A stretch of DNA of 64,000 nucleotides from Comamonadaceae bacterium G21597-S1 (GTDB taxonomy: Bacteria > Pseudomonadota > Gammaproteobacteria > Burkholderiales > Burkholderiaceae_C): contig JAPWHR010000007.1 in assembly GCA_027214345.1 (NCBI GenBank), positions 124,001-188,000 of the forward strand. Direction: 5' to 3'. Each line of letters begins with the position of its first letter. The first letter of the stretch is position 1. Positions 1-7,299 of this stretch are shown piece after piece. Made by a program: the position numbers and the translations under genes. Below the pieces are notes generated by a model, which did not search any database, was not told the DNA's origin, and saw nothing but the letters and a program-made list of their open reading frames with translations.

Positions 1-156
1 GGGAATCAGGTCATAACGGCGCTTGAGTTGCACTTCGATCTGTGCAAAGGCGTTCTTGTACCGATTCCTTAGCATGACCAGCTTGTTGTAAATCGCGATC
101 AGGAGAAACGCCGCCAGTGCGATGACGACGAGGATGACTATCAATGTGGTGCTCAT
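1..156 (-). CDS. lemA: LemA family protein, N-terminal part (cut by window edge)
   Basis: The ATG is at 154-156 and the frame runs off the left edge, so only about 52 residues are visible. It begins [10 protein letters not shown], a single N-terminal membrane helix, followed by [20 protein letters not shown] and an RRYDLIP segment. That order (helix, [22 protein letters not shown]) is the typical LemA start. LemA proteins are membrane-anchored helical-bundle proteins of unclear function. The gene probably belongs to the flanking chromosome or another module, not to the metal genes to its right. Confidence 0.85.
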   Translation of the reverse strand, partial: MSTTLIVILVVIALAAFLLIAIYNKLVMLRNRYKNAFAQIEVQLKRRYDLIP

Positions 157-377
157 GGATTGCCTTTGGATTTCGTTTTTCGGGATTGCGGAGAAATGCT
201 CTGACATGCCATTGGCTTGGTCGAGTTCGATGGACAGGAGCCGACAAGGCCCGTGGGCTGAACACCTTCACCACGCATATCTGCTGTCCGACGCCTGTTC
301 GACCAGATCGCGTTCACTTGGTTTCATGATCTGCGAGCCTCTTCAGGCGCCAGCGGCAACTGCGGCTCTCTGGCGTA

Positions 378-413
378 GCATGCCGCGGCGTGCCGATGCG
401 GCATGCTTCTTTT
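378..413 (+). terminator. Strong hairpin with T-tract just beyond copA
   Basis: A perfect 9-bp stem GCATGCCGC/GCGGCATGC (378-386 and 398-406) with an 11-nt loop is followed on the plus strand by TTCTTTT. It lies seven bases past the copA stop codon. The T-tract is on the plus strand, so as an intrinsic terminator it would stop transcripts entering from the left. For copA transcripts it offers only the stem. Confidence 0.5.
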
Positions 414-2776
414 CAATGTTGGTCCAACTTCGCCCCGCGCAGCCGCAGCGCGTTGGTGATGACGGAAAACGAACTCAGGCTCATCGCCAACGCGGCAATC
501 AACGGCGACAACAACCAGCCTGTCAACGGGAACAACACGCCCGCCGCCAAAGGCACGCCGAGTGCGTTGTAGACGAACGCAAAGCCCAGGTTCTGCTTCA
601 TGTTGGCCACCGTGGCTTCCGACAGGGCCCGCGCCAACGCGATACCGCGCAAGTCACCCTTGACCAGCGTCAGTTGCGCACTGTTCATTGCCACATCGGT
701 GCCTGTGCCCATGGCGATGCCGACATCGGCACGTGCCAGCGCCGGCGCATCGTTGATGCCGTCACCGGCCATGGCGACGACACGGCCCTCCTTCTGCAGC
801 TTCTCGACCAGGGCGAGCTTGTCGGCCGGTTTGACCTCGCCATGCACCTCGTCGATGCCCAGCCGCTTGCCGACCGCCCGTGCCGTCGTCAGTCCGTCGC
901 CGGTGGCCATCACGATGCGCAAACCCGACTGGCGCAGCGCCGCCAGCGCATCGGGTGTTGTCGACTTGACAGGGTCGGACACCGCCAGCAGCCCGGCCAG
1001 CTTGCCGTCCACCGCCAGGTGCATCACGCTGGCGCCCTGGCTGCGCAGCTCCTCGGCCTGCGATTTCAGTGTGTCGACCTTCACGCCCAGTTGCTCCATC
1101 AGCGCGGTGTTGCCCAAGGCCAGCGCCTTGCCTTCCACGTTCCCGCGCACGCCGATACCTGACTCGGAATCGAACTGCTCGGGTTTGGCAAGGTCAAGCC
1201 CCTGCTCGCGCGCCGCCGCGACGATGGCCGCAGCCAGTGGATGTTCGCTGCCCTGGTCCAGGCTCGCAGCCAGGCGCAGCACGTCCACATCCTTGAAGCC
1301 TTCGGCGGCCACTGATTTCTCGTAGACCGGTCGGCCTTCGGTCAGCGTGCCGGTCTTGTCGACGATCAAGGTGTCGATCTTGCGCAGGTTTTCGATCGCG
1401 GCCGCGTCACGGAACAAAACGCCATTGGTTGCCCCCTTGCCGGTGGCAACCATGATCGACATCGGTGTGGCCAGGCCCAGCGCGCAGGGGCAAGCGATGA
1501 TCAGCACCGCCACGGCATTGATCAGGCCGAAGACCCAGCCCTGCTCGGGGCCGAAGAATCCCCACGCGAAGAAGGTCAGCACCGCAATGGCCACGACAAC
1601 CATCACAAAGTAGCCCGCGACCAGATCTGCCATGCGCTGCATCGGCGCGCGCGAGCGCTGCGCCTGCGCCACCATCTGCACGATTTGCGACAACACGGTG
1701 GCCGAGCCCACGTGCTCCGAACGCATCACCAAGGCACCGCTGGTGTTCATCGTGGCACCAATCAGCTTGTCGCCGGGGCGCTTGGTTACCGGAAGCGGCT
1801 CGCCGGTGAGCATGGACTCGTCGAGTGCGCTGCTGCCTTCGACCACGATGCCGTCGACCGGCACCTTCTCGCCCGGGCGTACCCGCAGTTGGTCGCCGAC
1901 ATGCACATTGGCGAGCGGAATGTCTTCCTCGGTGCCGTCGGCGGCGATGCGCCGTGCCGTCTTGGGCGCCAGGCCCAGCAGCGACTTGATCGCCGCCGAG
2001 GTCTGCGAACGCGCCTTCAGTTCCAGGATCTGACCGAACAGGGTCAACGAGATGATCACCGCGGCTGCCTCGAAATACACCGCAACGCTGCCATTGGTGA
2101 CAAACGTCGCCGGAAAGATCTGCGGTGCGATGGTCGCCACCACGCTGTAGACAAAGGCCACGCTGGTGCCCAGGCCGATCAACGTCCACATATTGGGGCT
2201 GCGATTGATCACCGACTGCACGCCGCGCACATAGAACGGCCAGCCGGCCCACAACGCGACCGGCAAGGTCAATACCAGTTCGATCCAGGGCTGTGTACCA
2301 GATGGAAATAGCCCGAGCCGGTGACCGCCCATGGCCAGAAAGGTCACCACCACCGTGAACGGCAGCGTCCACCAGAAGCGGCGGTTGAAATCGACCAGTT
2401 CAGGATTTTCCTCGTCCGTCAGCTCCGGCAGCAGCGGCTCGAGCGTCATGCCGCACTTGGGGCAATTGCCGGGATGGTCCTGCCGGATCTCCGGGTGCAT
2501 CGGGCAGGTATAGATCGTGCCAGCGGGCTGTGCCGCGACGTCGACGGCGGCTGTCGCGCTGCCGCCGTCCCCATAGCGGGTCGGCTCAGCGACGAACTTC
2601 GATCGGCACTTCGCGCTGCAGAAGTAATACGGCCGGCCTTCGTGCTCGGCGTGGTGCTCGGATTGCGCGGTCACGGCCATGCCACACACCGGGTCCTTCA
2701 GCGTTGCAGTGTCAGGCTTTGACGGCGGGTGGTGGTGCGTGTGCCCGGCGTGATCGTGGTGTGTGGGCATGTCCAT
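413..2776 (-). CDS. copA: Cu(I)-exporting P1B-type ATPase with YHS and heavy-metal-binding N-terminus
   Basis: A 787-residue P-type ATPase that would export Cu(I)/Ag(I) from the cytoplasm. The N-terminus is His-rich ([11 protein letters not shown]), then a YHS domain (DPVCGMAV, about residues 27-60), then a YTCPMHPEI...CPKCGM heavy-metal-binding segment (about 88-112), instead of a classical CxxC HMA domain. Eight membrane segments follow with the Cu-type CPCALG motif, the phosphorylation site DKTGTLTEG, the HP nucleotide-binding motif (SEHPLA) and [10 protein letters not shown]. The start at 2776 is chosen because GGAGGAG lies just upstream; the open frame continues 26 codons further without a ribosome-binding site. 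It follows the DUF2933-type gene four bases away and shares its MerR-type promoter. Confidence 0.95.
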   Translation of the reverse strand: MDMPTHHDHAGHTHHHPPSKPDTATLKDPVCGMAVTAQSEHHAEHEGRPYYFCSAKCRSKFVAEPTRYGDGGSATAAVDVAAQPAGTIYTCPMHPEIRQDHPGNCPKCGMTLEPLLPELTDEENPELVDFNRRFWWTLPFTVVVTFLAMGGHRLGLFPSGTQPWIELVLTLPVALWAGWPFYVRGVQSVINRSPNMWTLIGLGTSVAFVYSVVATIAPQIFPATFVTNGSVAVYFEAAAVIISLTLFGQILELKARSQTSAAIKSLLGLAPKTARRIAADGTEEDIPLANVHVGDQLRVRPGEKVPVDGIVVEGSSALDESMLTGEPLPVTKRPGDKLIGATMNTSGALVMRSEHVGSATVLSQIVQMVAQAQRSRAPMQRMADLVAGYFVMVVVAIAVLTFFAWGFFGPEQGWVFGLINAVAVLIIACPCALGLATPMSIMVATGKGATNGVLFRDAAAIENLRKIDTLIVDKTGTLTEGRPVYEKSVAAEGFKDVDVLRLAASLDQGSEHPLAAAIVAAAREQGLDLAKPEQFDSESGIGVRGNVEGKALALGNTALMEQLGVKVDTLKSQAEELRSQGASVMHLAVDGKLAGLLAVSDPVKSTTPDALAALRQSGLRIVMATGDGLTTARAVGKRLGIDEVHGEVKPADKLALVEKLQKEGRVVAMAGDGINDAPALARADVGIAMGTGTDVAMNSAQLTLVKGDLRGIALARALSEATVANMKQNLGFAFVYNALGVPLAAGVLFPLTGWLLSPLIAALAMSLSSFSVITNALRLRGAKLDQH

Positions 2777-2780
2777 GGTG

Positions 2781-3104
2781 TCACTCCTCCCTGTCGGCAG
2801 GCTTGGCGGTGGATGATGCGCGACCACCGTGCCCGCCATGCCCGCCGTGGCCATGGAACAGGTGCATCAGCGGGCACGCCAGCAGCAACAGGTATATCCA
2901 GTTGCCGGCGACATGGTCCCAGTGCTCGCGCAAGAGGTAGAAGCCGCCAACAAGGGCGACCATCACCAGCGTTGTCCTCAGTGGCCGGTTCATGCCAGAG
3001 CCTTCCGGCCGCGCACCCCGGTGCTCCTCGTGCGCAAGGCCACGCGGTTTCATGCCGGATGCACCTTGCGGGTTGGGAAGATGATCGTGGTCAGATGCGT
3101 TCAT
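2781..3104 (-). CDS. Small His/Gly-rich membrane protein (DUF2933-like)
   Basis: 107 residues: a hydrophilic His-containing N-terminus, two hydrophobic stretches (about 42-58 and 69-80), [20 protein letters not shown] and a polar tail. The [15 protein letters not shown] pattern is that of the DUF2933 proteins often found beside copper and silver ATPases. No biochemical function is known to me; the His cluster suggests metal contact. The start at 3104 has AAAGGA eight bases upstream; a later ATG at 2993 would give the bare domain. It is the first gene behind the promoter at 3159-3189 and is four bases from copA. Confidence 0.75.
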   Translation of the reverse strand: MNASDHDHLPNPQGASGMKPRGLAHEEHRGARPEGSGMNRPLRTTLVMVALVGGFYLLREHWDHVAGNWIYLLLLACPLMHLFHGHGGHGGHGGRASSTAKPADREE

Positions 3105-3158
3105 GGTATAGGTCCTTTCGTCGTGGGCCGGCGATGTGCTTGCCGTCCTTGATAAATC

Positions 3159-3189
3159 AATATAGACCTTGACATGATGGGAATGTCAA
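3159..3189 (-). promoter_or_regulatory. MerR/CueR-type promoter for the copA operon
   Basis: On the minus strand TTGACA (3184-3189) and TATATT (3159-3164) are separated by 19 bp, the over-long spacer typical of promoters activated by MerR-family regulators. Between and across them lies a perfect dyad, CCTTGACAT-N7-ATGTCAAGG. The -10 lies about 55 bp before the start codon at 3104. The CueR-like regulator encoded at 34098 is the best candidate activator, because a degenerate copy of this operator (TTGACATTCCCA in both) precedes that gene. Confidence 0.8.
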
Positions 3190-3441
3190 GGATTCATTGG
3201 TGCCGCACCAACTCCTTGCGTCCATGTCACGACCCAGCGGCTTTGGGGGCTCGTACGATTCCGCCGGAGTCCTACTGCAGGCCAGGTGCGGCACTGCGCC
3301 GTATGTGGCTACTTGGCAGCGCCGTGGGGGTGGGACGTATGGCCGCCCCCCACCACAGTCAAGTTCAAGGTTTTGGGCGTCCAGCGAAATTCACGGCCTA
3401 CGGCAGCCTGCGTTGCAGCGTGGTCGAGCGCGGTCGGCCAC
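3190..3441. other. Non-coding interval between divergent-looking small metal genes
   Basis: No reading frame here has a convincing start or recognisable product. It separates the copA promoter from the 3' end of the next minus-strand gene. No terminator with a T-tract was seen. Confidence 0.5.
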
Positions 3442-3903
3442 TCACTTCGTCGCAGGTACCGATGGCATGCGATCCATCATCATCTGCATCATGGACTGCA
3501 TCATGTCCATGCGTTGCTCCAGCATGTGCTGGCGCTCGGCCATGTTGCCAGGCATGCCCTTGCCACCCTGCATTCCACCCATCTGGCCCATCATGGCCAT
3601 ACCTTGGTGCATGGTCTTCATGTGTTCCGCCATCAAGGCATTGCGTTCTTCCGGAGTCTTGGCGGCCATCATCTTGTCGTGCATCTGCTGCATGGCTTTC
3701 ATCTGGTCTGCAAAGCCGGGCATATTGGCACCGGCGCGCATGCCCATACCCGGGGCGGCCGGCTGTGCTTGAGCGACCTCGGTGGCTGTGGCCGGCGCGG
3801 GGTGATGGGCATCGTGCTGGTTGTCAGCGGCGGCCCAGGCCGAGGTGAACATTGCGGCGCCACTCAGGACGACGATAGAGATTTTGGTGCGGACGAATGT
3901 CAT
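3442..3903 (-). CDS. Met/His-rich periplasmic protein, copper-island associated
   Basis: 153 residues starting with a signal peptide (MTFVRTKISIVVLSGAAMFTS, cleavage expected after AWA). The mature part is helical and very rich in Met and His: GMGMRAGANMPGF, QMKAMQQMHDKMMAAKTPEER, then MAMMGQMGGMQGGKGMP and DMMQSMMQMMMDRMP. The pattern suggests a periplasmic Cu(I)-binding protein, loosely CpxP/Spy- or CopC-neighbourhood-like; I cannot assign a named family. The start at 3903 has AGGAAAT upstream. Distal to the copA promoter but read in the opposite cluster orientation, it may have its own promoter. Confidence 0.75.
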   Translation of the reverse strand: MTFVRTKISIVVLSGAAMFTSAWAAADNQHDAHHPAPATATEVAQAQPAAPGMGMRAGANMPGFADQMKAMQQMHDKMMAAKTPEERNALMAEHMKTMHQGMAMMGQMGGMQGGKGMPGNMAERQHMLEQRMDMMQSMMQMMMDRMPSVPATK

Positions 3904-4088
3904 GATGATTTCCTGGTAAATGAGGTAATACGGGGTGCCATGGGGCCCGCCGCCTGAGCGGCGATGTACACCCACGACAGCGTGATCACGGAGTCTGAAC
4001 GCCGTACCCGGGCACGGAGTCAAGTCCTTTTTTCGAATGGCGACGTGGACGTCGAAGCAATGGGCTTCGCATCCAGGCCCACAGGCGT

Positions 4089-4532
4089 CTATAGCGCCAG
4101 GCGAACGAAAAGGGTACGCAGCGGTACGACCGGACCGGCCAACGGAAACACCCACCGGGCCTGGCCAAGCCGGGTCACGGCCATCCGGTCCGGGTAGGCG
4201 AACGCCGTGGGAGACGCCAAAGGCATTTTCGACGGATCGACTTTCGATACCGGTTCGAACATGGCCAGGTTGTCGTTGTCACAAACCTTCAGGTCAACGC
4301 TAGTTCCCTGGCCAAGGCTTCCAGCGTGCTCGGAATCGACGCTGACGTGACCAGACGCAGCGTGAGCCACATGGTCAATCAGTGCGGCGCCATTTGGGCC
4401 TCCCTGCCCATGCATTCCGCGCTCTTGAAGCAGGCAGGCATTGGCCCATCCCGCAGCCAGAGCAAGCACCCACGCCAACAGCACCATATGGCCCGTGCGG
4501 CGCTTGGTGACGGTGTTCGAGAATAGTGGCAT
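4089..4532 (-). CDS. Secreted protein with VRLAL tail, behind an FNR-type box
   Basis: 147 residues with an N-terminal signal segment (residues about 16-32, VLLAWVLALAAGWANAC), one Cys at the cleavage region and a second in KVCDNDN. The end, VPLRTLFVRLAL, is nearly repeated at the end of the protein at 12770-13216 (VPLRTRYVRLAL), and the two share overall size, Cys positions and upstream promoter layout. Function unknown. The start at 4532 is the first Met of the signal segment. A putative FNR/ANR box lies 53 bp upstream. Position inside the copper island suggests a periplasmic role in metal or redox stress. Confidence 0.7.
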   Translation of the reverse strand: MPLFSNTVTKRRTGHMVLLAWVLALAAGWANACLLQERGMHGQGGPNGAALIDHVAHAASGHVSVDSEHAGSLGQGTSVDLKVCDNDNLAMFEPVSKVDPSKMPLASPTAFAYPDRMAVTRLGQARWVFPLAGPVVPLRTLFVRLAL

Positions 4533-4585
4533 GAACGGTGGGGCTCGATTGAAATGCCATCTTATGCGCCGAAGACGATCAGAGA

Positions 4586-4599
4586 TTGACGTACATCAA
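4586..4599 (-). promoter_or_regulatory. Putative FNR/ANR box upstream of the 4532 gene
   Basis: Reads TTGATGTACGTCAA on the minus strand, one base from the TTGAT-N4-ATCAA consensus of FNR/ANR regulators. A -10-like TAAGAT lies at 4559-4564, 21 bp downstream, which is the class II activator spacing. The same box and spacing occur before the related gene at 13216. Confidence 0.55.
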
Positions 4600-4643
4600 T
4601 CAATGCTGGGGTCACATACGGCGTATGCGGATAAGCTTGCGCC

Positions 4644-5111
4644 ATGCGCCATGATCCAACTCCAAGCAGTGCCGATCGCAGCCTGACCATTGGGCGCCTG
4701 GCACGCGCCGCCGGGGTCGGCGTGGAGACGATTCGGTACTACCAGGGTCGGGGACTACTCCCGGTTCCAGCATCGACTGGCGCGGTTCGGTACTACCCCA
4801 CAGCACTTGTCGACCGCATCGGATTCATCAAGCGGGCACAAGGACTGGGCTTCACGCTGGATGAAATCGCAACGCTGCTGGACCTCGCCGACGGTCGCAA
4901 TCGCCGTGCCGTGCGCGCCGTGACTTCTGCGCGACTCGAGCAGATACGTGGCAAGCTGAACGACCTGTCTCGCATGCAGCGATCGCTGGACGGTTTGCTG
5001 GCCCACTGCATCGCCACTGGTGACGTTTATCCGTGTCCGATCATCGAGGCATTGGTGGCCGACCCAGGCACGGCGCAAATACAGCGCTCCGCGACCGACC
5101 GCTCCCACTGA
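4644..5111 (+). CDS. MerR-type metal-responsive regulator (Hg-MerR-like, one Cys missing)
   Basis: 155 residues. The N-terminal winged helix (LTIGRLARAAGVGVETIRYY, then GAVRYYPTALVDRIGFIKRA) and dimerisation helix match MerR proper more closely than CueR or CadR. Of the three mercury-binding cysteines of MerR, the last two positions are present (HCIATGDVYPCPII) but the first, in the LEDGTHC region, is replaced by ADGRNRR. There are no merT, merP or merA genes nearby. A palindrome CATACGGCGTATG at 4615-4627, just before the start, may be an autoregulatory operator. It probably controls the plus-strand genes that follow or the divergent gene at 4532; the inducer is uncertain. Confidence 0.85.
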   Translation: MRHDPTPSSADRSLTIGRLARAAGVGVETIRYYQGRGLLPVPASTGAVRYYPTALVDRIGFIKRAQGLGFTLDEIATLLDLADGRNRRAVRAVTSARLEQIRGKLNDLSRMQRSLDGLLAHCIATGDVYPCPIIEALVADPGTAQIQRSATDRSH

Positions 5112-5239
5112 GCCTTGTTCGAACCAAGTTGCGCATCTACCGGACAGCCTGCAGCGAGTGCCATTGATATGAAGCCAAGTCGGGTTGAACGATCGATTCA
5201 AGATAGCGCCCTGCCCTTCACCATGGTGAATGACACTCC

Positions 5240-7039
5240 GTGAGCGCCGACATGACAAGACCGAAGATGGATGCGCCGCGCAGCACTGTCGACATGCTCA
5301 ATAGCGCGTGCTTCTGCTTCAGTCTCGACGAGACGGCACTGACGCGCGCCCTTGATTCGGAACTGGATCAGCCAGGCCTTGCCGAGCTGGTTCGGCAGCG
5401 CTGCCCGTACCTTTTCTCTGCGCAGCCCGTATTCGTGGCGGCTCAGCAGTTGCAGCGCATGGCGCAGGTGATGCAGGCGATCGAATCGGTGGTCGCACTT
5501 CCAGCCTATCGAGAGCATGTATTGGCTGCTGCACCCCCGATTGCCAGTCTGGGAACAAGCGGGCCGATGGGCGTCTTTTTCGGCTACGATTTTCACCTGA
5601 GCAAAGGCCGGCTGGCGCTGATCGAGGTGAACACGAACGCCGAAGGCGCAATGCTCAATGCGGTACTCGCGCGGGCCCAGAGGGCTTGTTGCACCGCCGC
5701 CGACTCGATGGTGCCCTCTCTGGCCAGCGTTGAAGCTTTCGAGCAGCGCATCGTCGACATGTTTCGCCAAGAGTGGCGGCTTGCCCATCTGTCGGGCAAG
5801 GTTGGCAACACAGTGATGACCGAGCCGCCACGCCCACTGAGGTCCATTGCCATCATCGACCTGGTGCCCGAAGACCAGTATCTTTATCCCGAGTTCCTGT
5901 TGTTCCAGCGCCTGTTCGAACGGCACGGCATGCGCGCGGTCATCGCCGATCCAACTGCACTCGAATGGCGCGACGGTGTGTTGTGGCACGGCGACCTGGC
6001 CATCGATCTGGTCTACAACCGCTTGACCGACTTTTACCTGGAACAACCCGGCAGCGCCGCGCTGCGTGAAGCCTACCTGCGGCGCGCCGTGGCGCTGACA
6101 CCGCACCCGCAGGCACATGCCCTGTACGCCGACAAGAGGCACCTCGCATTGTTCAGCGATGCTGCGCGGCTGCAGGCTCTGGGTGTACCGCAAGCCGCGC
6201 AGGACATCCTGCTGGCGCATGTGCCTCGCACCGAGATGGTCAGCCATGCCAATGCGCAGCGCATGTGGGACGCGCGCCGCGGCCTGTTCTTCAAACCAGT
6301 GGCGGGCTTCGGCAGCCGAGCGGCGTATCGGGGCGACAAGCTGACGAAGCGGGTTTGGCTGGACATCCTTGCCGGCGACTACGTGGCCCAGGCCATCGTT
6401 GCCCCGGGGGAGCGGGTCATCGACGGCGCGGATTCGACAGCGGCAGACATCGCCCTCGAGGCAACCGCATCCACCAAGGCCATGAAGTTCGACTTGCGCA
6501 CCTATGCCTATGGCGGTGCGGTTCTGTGGGTCGCCGCCCGCCTGTATCGGGGGCAAACCACCAACTTTCGCACGCCGGGCGGCGGCTTTGCGCCGGTATA
6601 CAGCTCTGCCGAAGTGTCGGACGCAAGCGCACGGGCCTGCGCGGGTAGCTGCACCGACGACTCCGCGCCTTACGCCTCCTATGTCTTCCTGCTCGACGAC
6701 AGCAGCGGCGTCCACCCGCTCCCCCACGCCTTGTACCTTGCCCTGGCCCGTGGCGAAGCGGCGGCAGACGCATTGGCCGGACGGACATTGCGCCTGGCCG
6801 ACTGGCATGTGCGTCTGAGCTGCGGCGCGCCGGAAGCTGTCGTCAACGAGACCTACAACCTGGTGCGTTTCGATGGCGAAGGGCGCGTCGATCCGACACT
6901 CGCGCCCATCGCAGCGCAGTCGCCTGCGGCTCCTTCTGAAAACCCCGCCTGGCTGACCACTGCGGAACGCGCGCAAATGCGGGAACTGCTGTTTGGCAAG
7001 TCCCCATCGCCCGATGCGTTGGATGCGGAGTTGCGGTGA
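5240..7039 (+). CDS. Large ATP-grasp-like protein (circularly permuted arrangement)
   Basis: 599 residues with a GTG start at 5240 (an ATG four codons later is possible). No clear named family. I see ATP-grasp-like signatures in an unusual order: a metal-binding-type LIEVNTN at 128-133 comes first, then GLFFKPVAGFGSRAAYRG at 348-364 resembling the phosphate-binding loop with its Lys, then FDLRTYAY (417-424) and RLYRGQTTNFRTPGGGF (434-450). This order resembles circularly permuted ATP-grasp ligases such as the glutathionylspermidine synthase group. Such enzymes join a carboxylate to an amine using ATP. Substrate unknown. It sits between the MerR gene and the ABC1-kinase fusion, all on the plus strand, and probably works with the latter. 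Confidence 0.55.
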   Translation: MSADMTRPKMDAPRSTVDMLNSACFCFSLDETALTRALDSELDQPGLAELVRQRCPYLFSAQPVFVAAQQLQRMAQVMQAIESVVALPAYREHVLAAAPPIASLGTSGPMGVFFGYDFHLSKGRLALIEVNTNAEGAMLNAVLARAQRACCTAADSMVPSLASVEAFEQRIVDMFRQEWRLAHLSGKVGNTVMTEPPRPLRSIAIIDLVPEDQYLYPEFLLFQRLFERHGMRAVIADPTALEWRDGVLWHGDLAIDLVYNRLTDFYLEQPGSAALREAYLRRAVALTPHPQAHALYADKRHLALFSDAARLQALGVPQAAQDILLAHVPRTEMVSHANAQRMWDARRGLFFKPVAGFGSRAAYRGDKLTKRVWLDILAGDYVAQAIVAPGERVIDGADSTAADIALEATASTKAMKFDLRTYAYGGAVLWVAARLYRGQTTNFRTPGGGFAPVYSSAEVSDASARACAGSCTDDSAPYASYVFLLDDSSGVHPLPHALYLALARGEAAADALAGRTLRLADWHVRLSCGAPEAVVNETYNLVRFDGEGRVDPTLAPIAAQSPAAPSENPAWLTTAERAQMRELLFGKSPSPDALDAELR

Positions 7040-7056
7040 TTTGATATTTGCAGGCT

Positions 7057-7076
7057 TGCCCGCTTCAATGCGGGCA
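7057..7076 (+). terminator. Hairpin after the ATP-grasp-like gene
   Basis: TGCCCGC (7057-7063), a 6-nt loop, GCGGGCA (7070-7076), 17 bases past the stop codon. No T-tract follows, so it may be an RNA-stabilising or Rho-associated hairpin instead of an intrinsic terminator. The rest of the 7040-7299 gap holds no recognisable gene. Confidence 0.3.
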
Positions 7077-7299
7077 CCGCGCCACGGCGCAATCGCGCTT
7101 GACGTGTTTGTTCAGGGCGTCGCCACAGCAGAATAGGCCGCGCCGGCGGACCAACGCATCCAGAAGTTCTTGTCGGTTTCTGCTGGTGCCCACTGATGTC
7201 AACGCCGGAGACACCTATGCGAAGTACACCGAGCAGATTTCATCATGGTTGCGATAGCGCTCAGACTGCGGCGTCGCGCCCAGAACTGTGAACTGAAAA

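Noticed and set aside
3150-3161. TTGATAAATCAA
   Set aside because: Half-sites are 2 bp apart instead of 4, and it overlaps the -10 of the copA promoter; not an FNR site.
4644-5111. A mercury-resistance operon
   Set aside because: No merT, merP, merA or related genes near, and one key Cys is missing in the regulator.
5198-6976. Open frame of 592 codons antisense to the ATP-grasp-like gene
   Set aside because: No motif, no ribosome-binding site, composition of a shadow frame.
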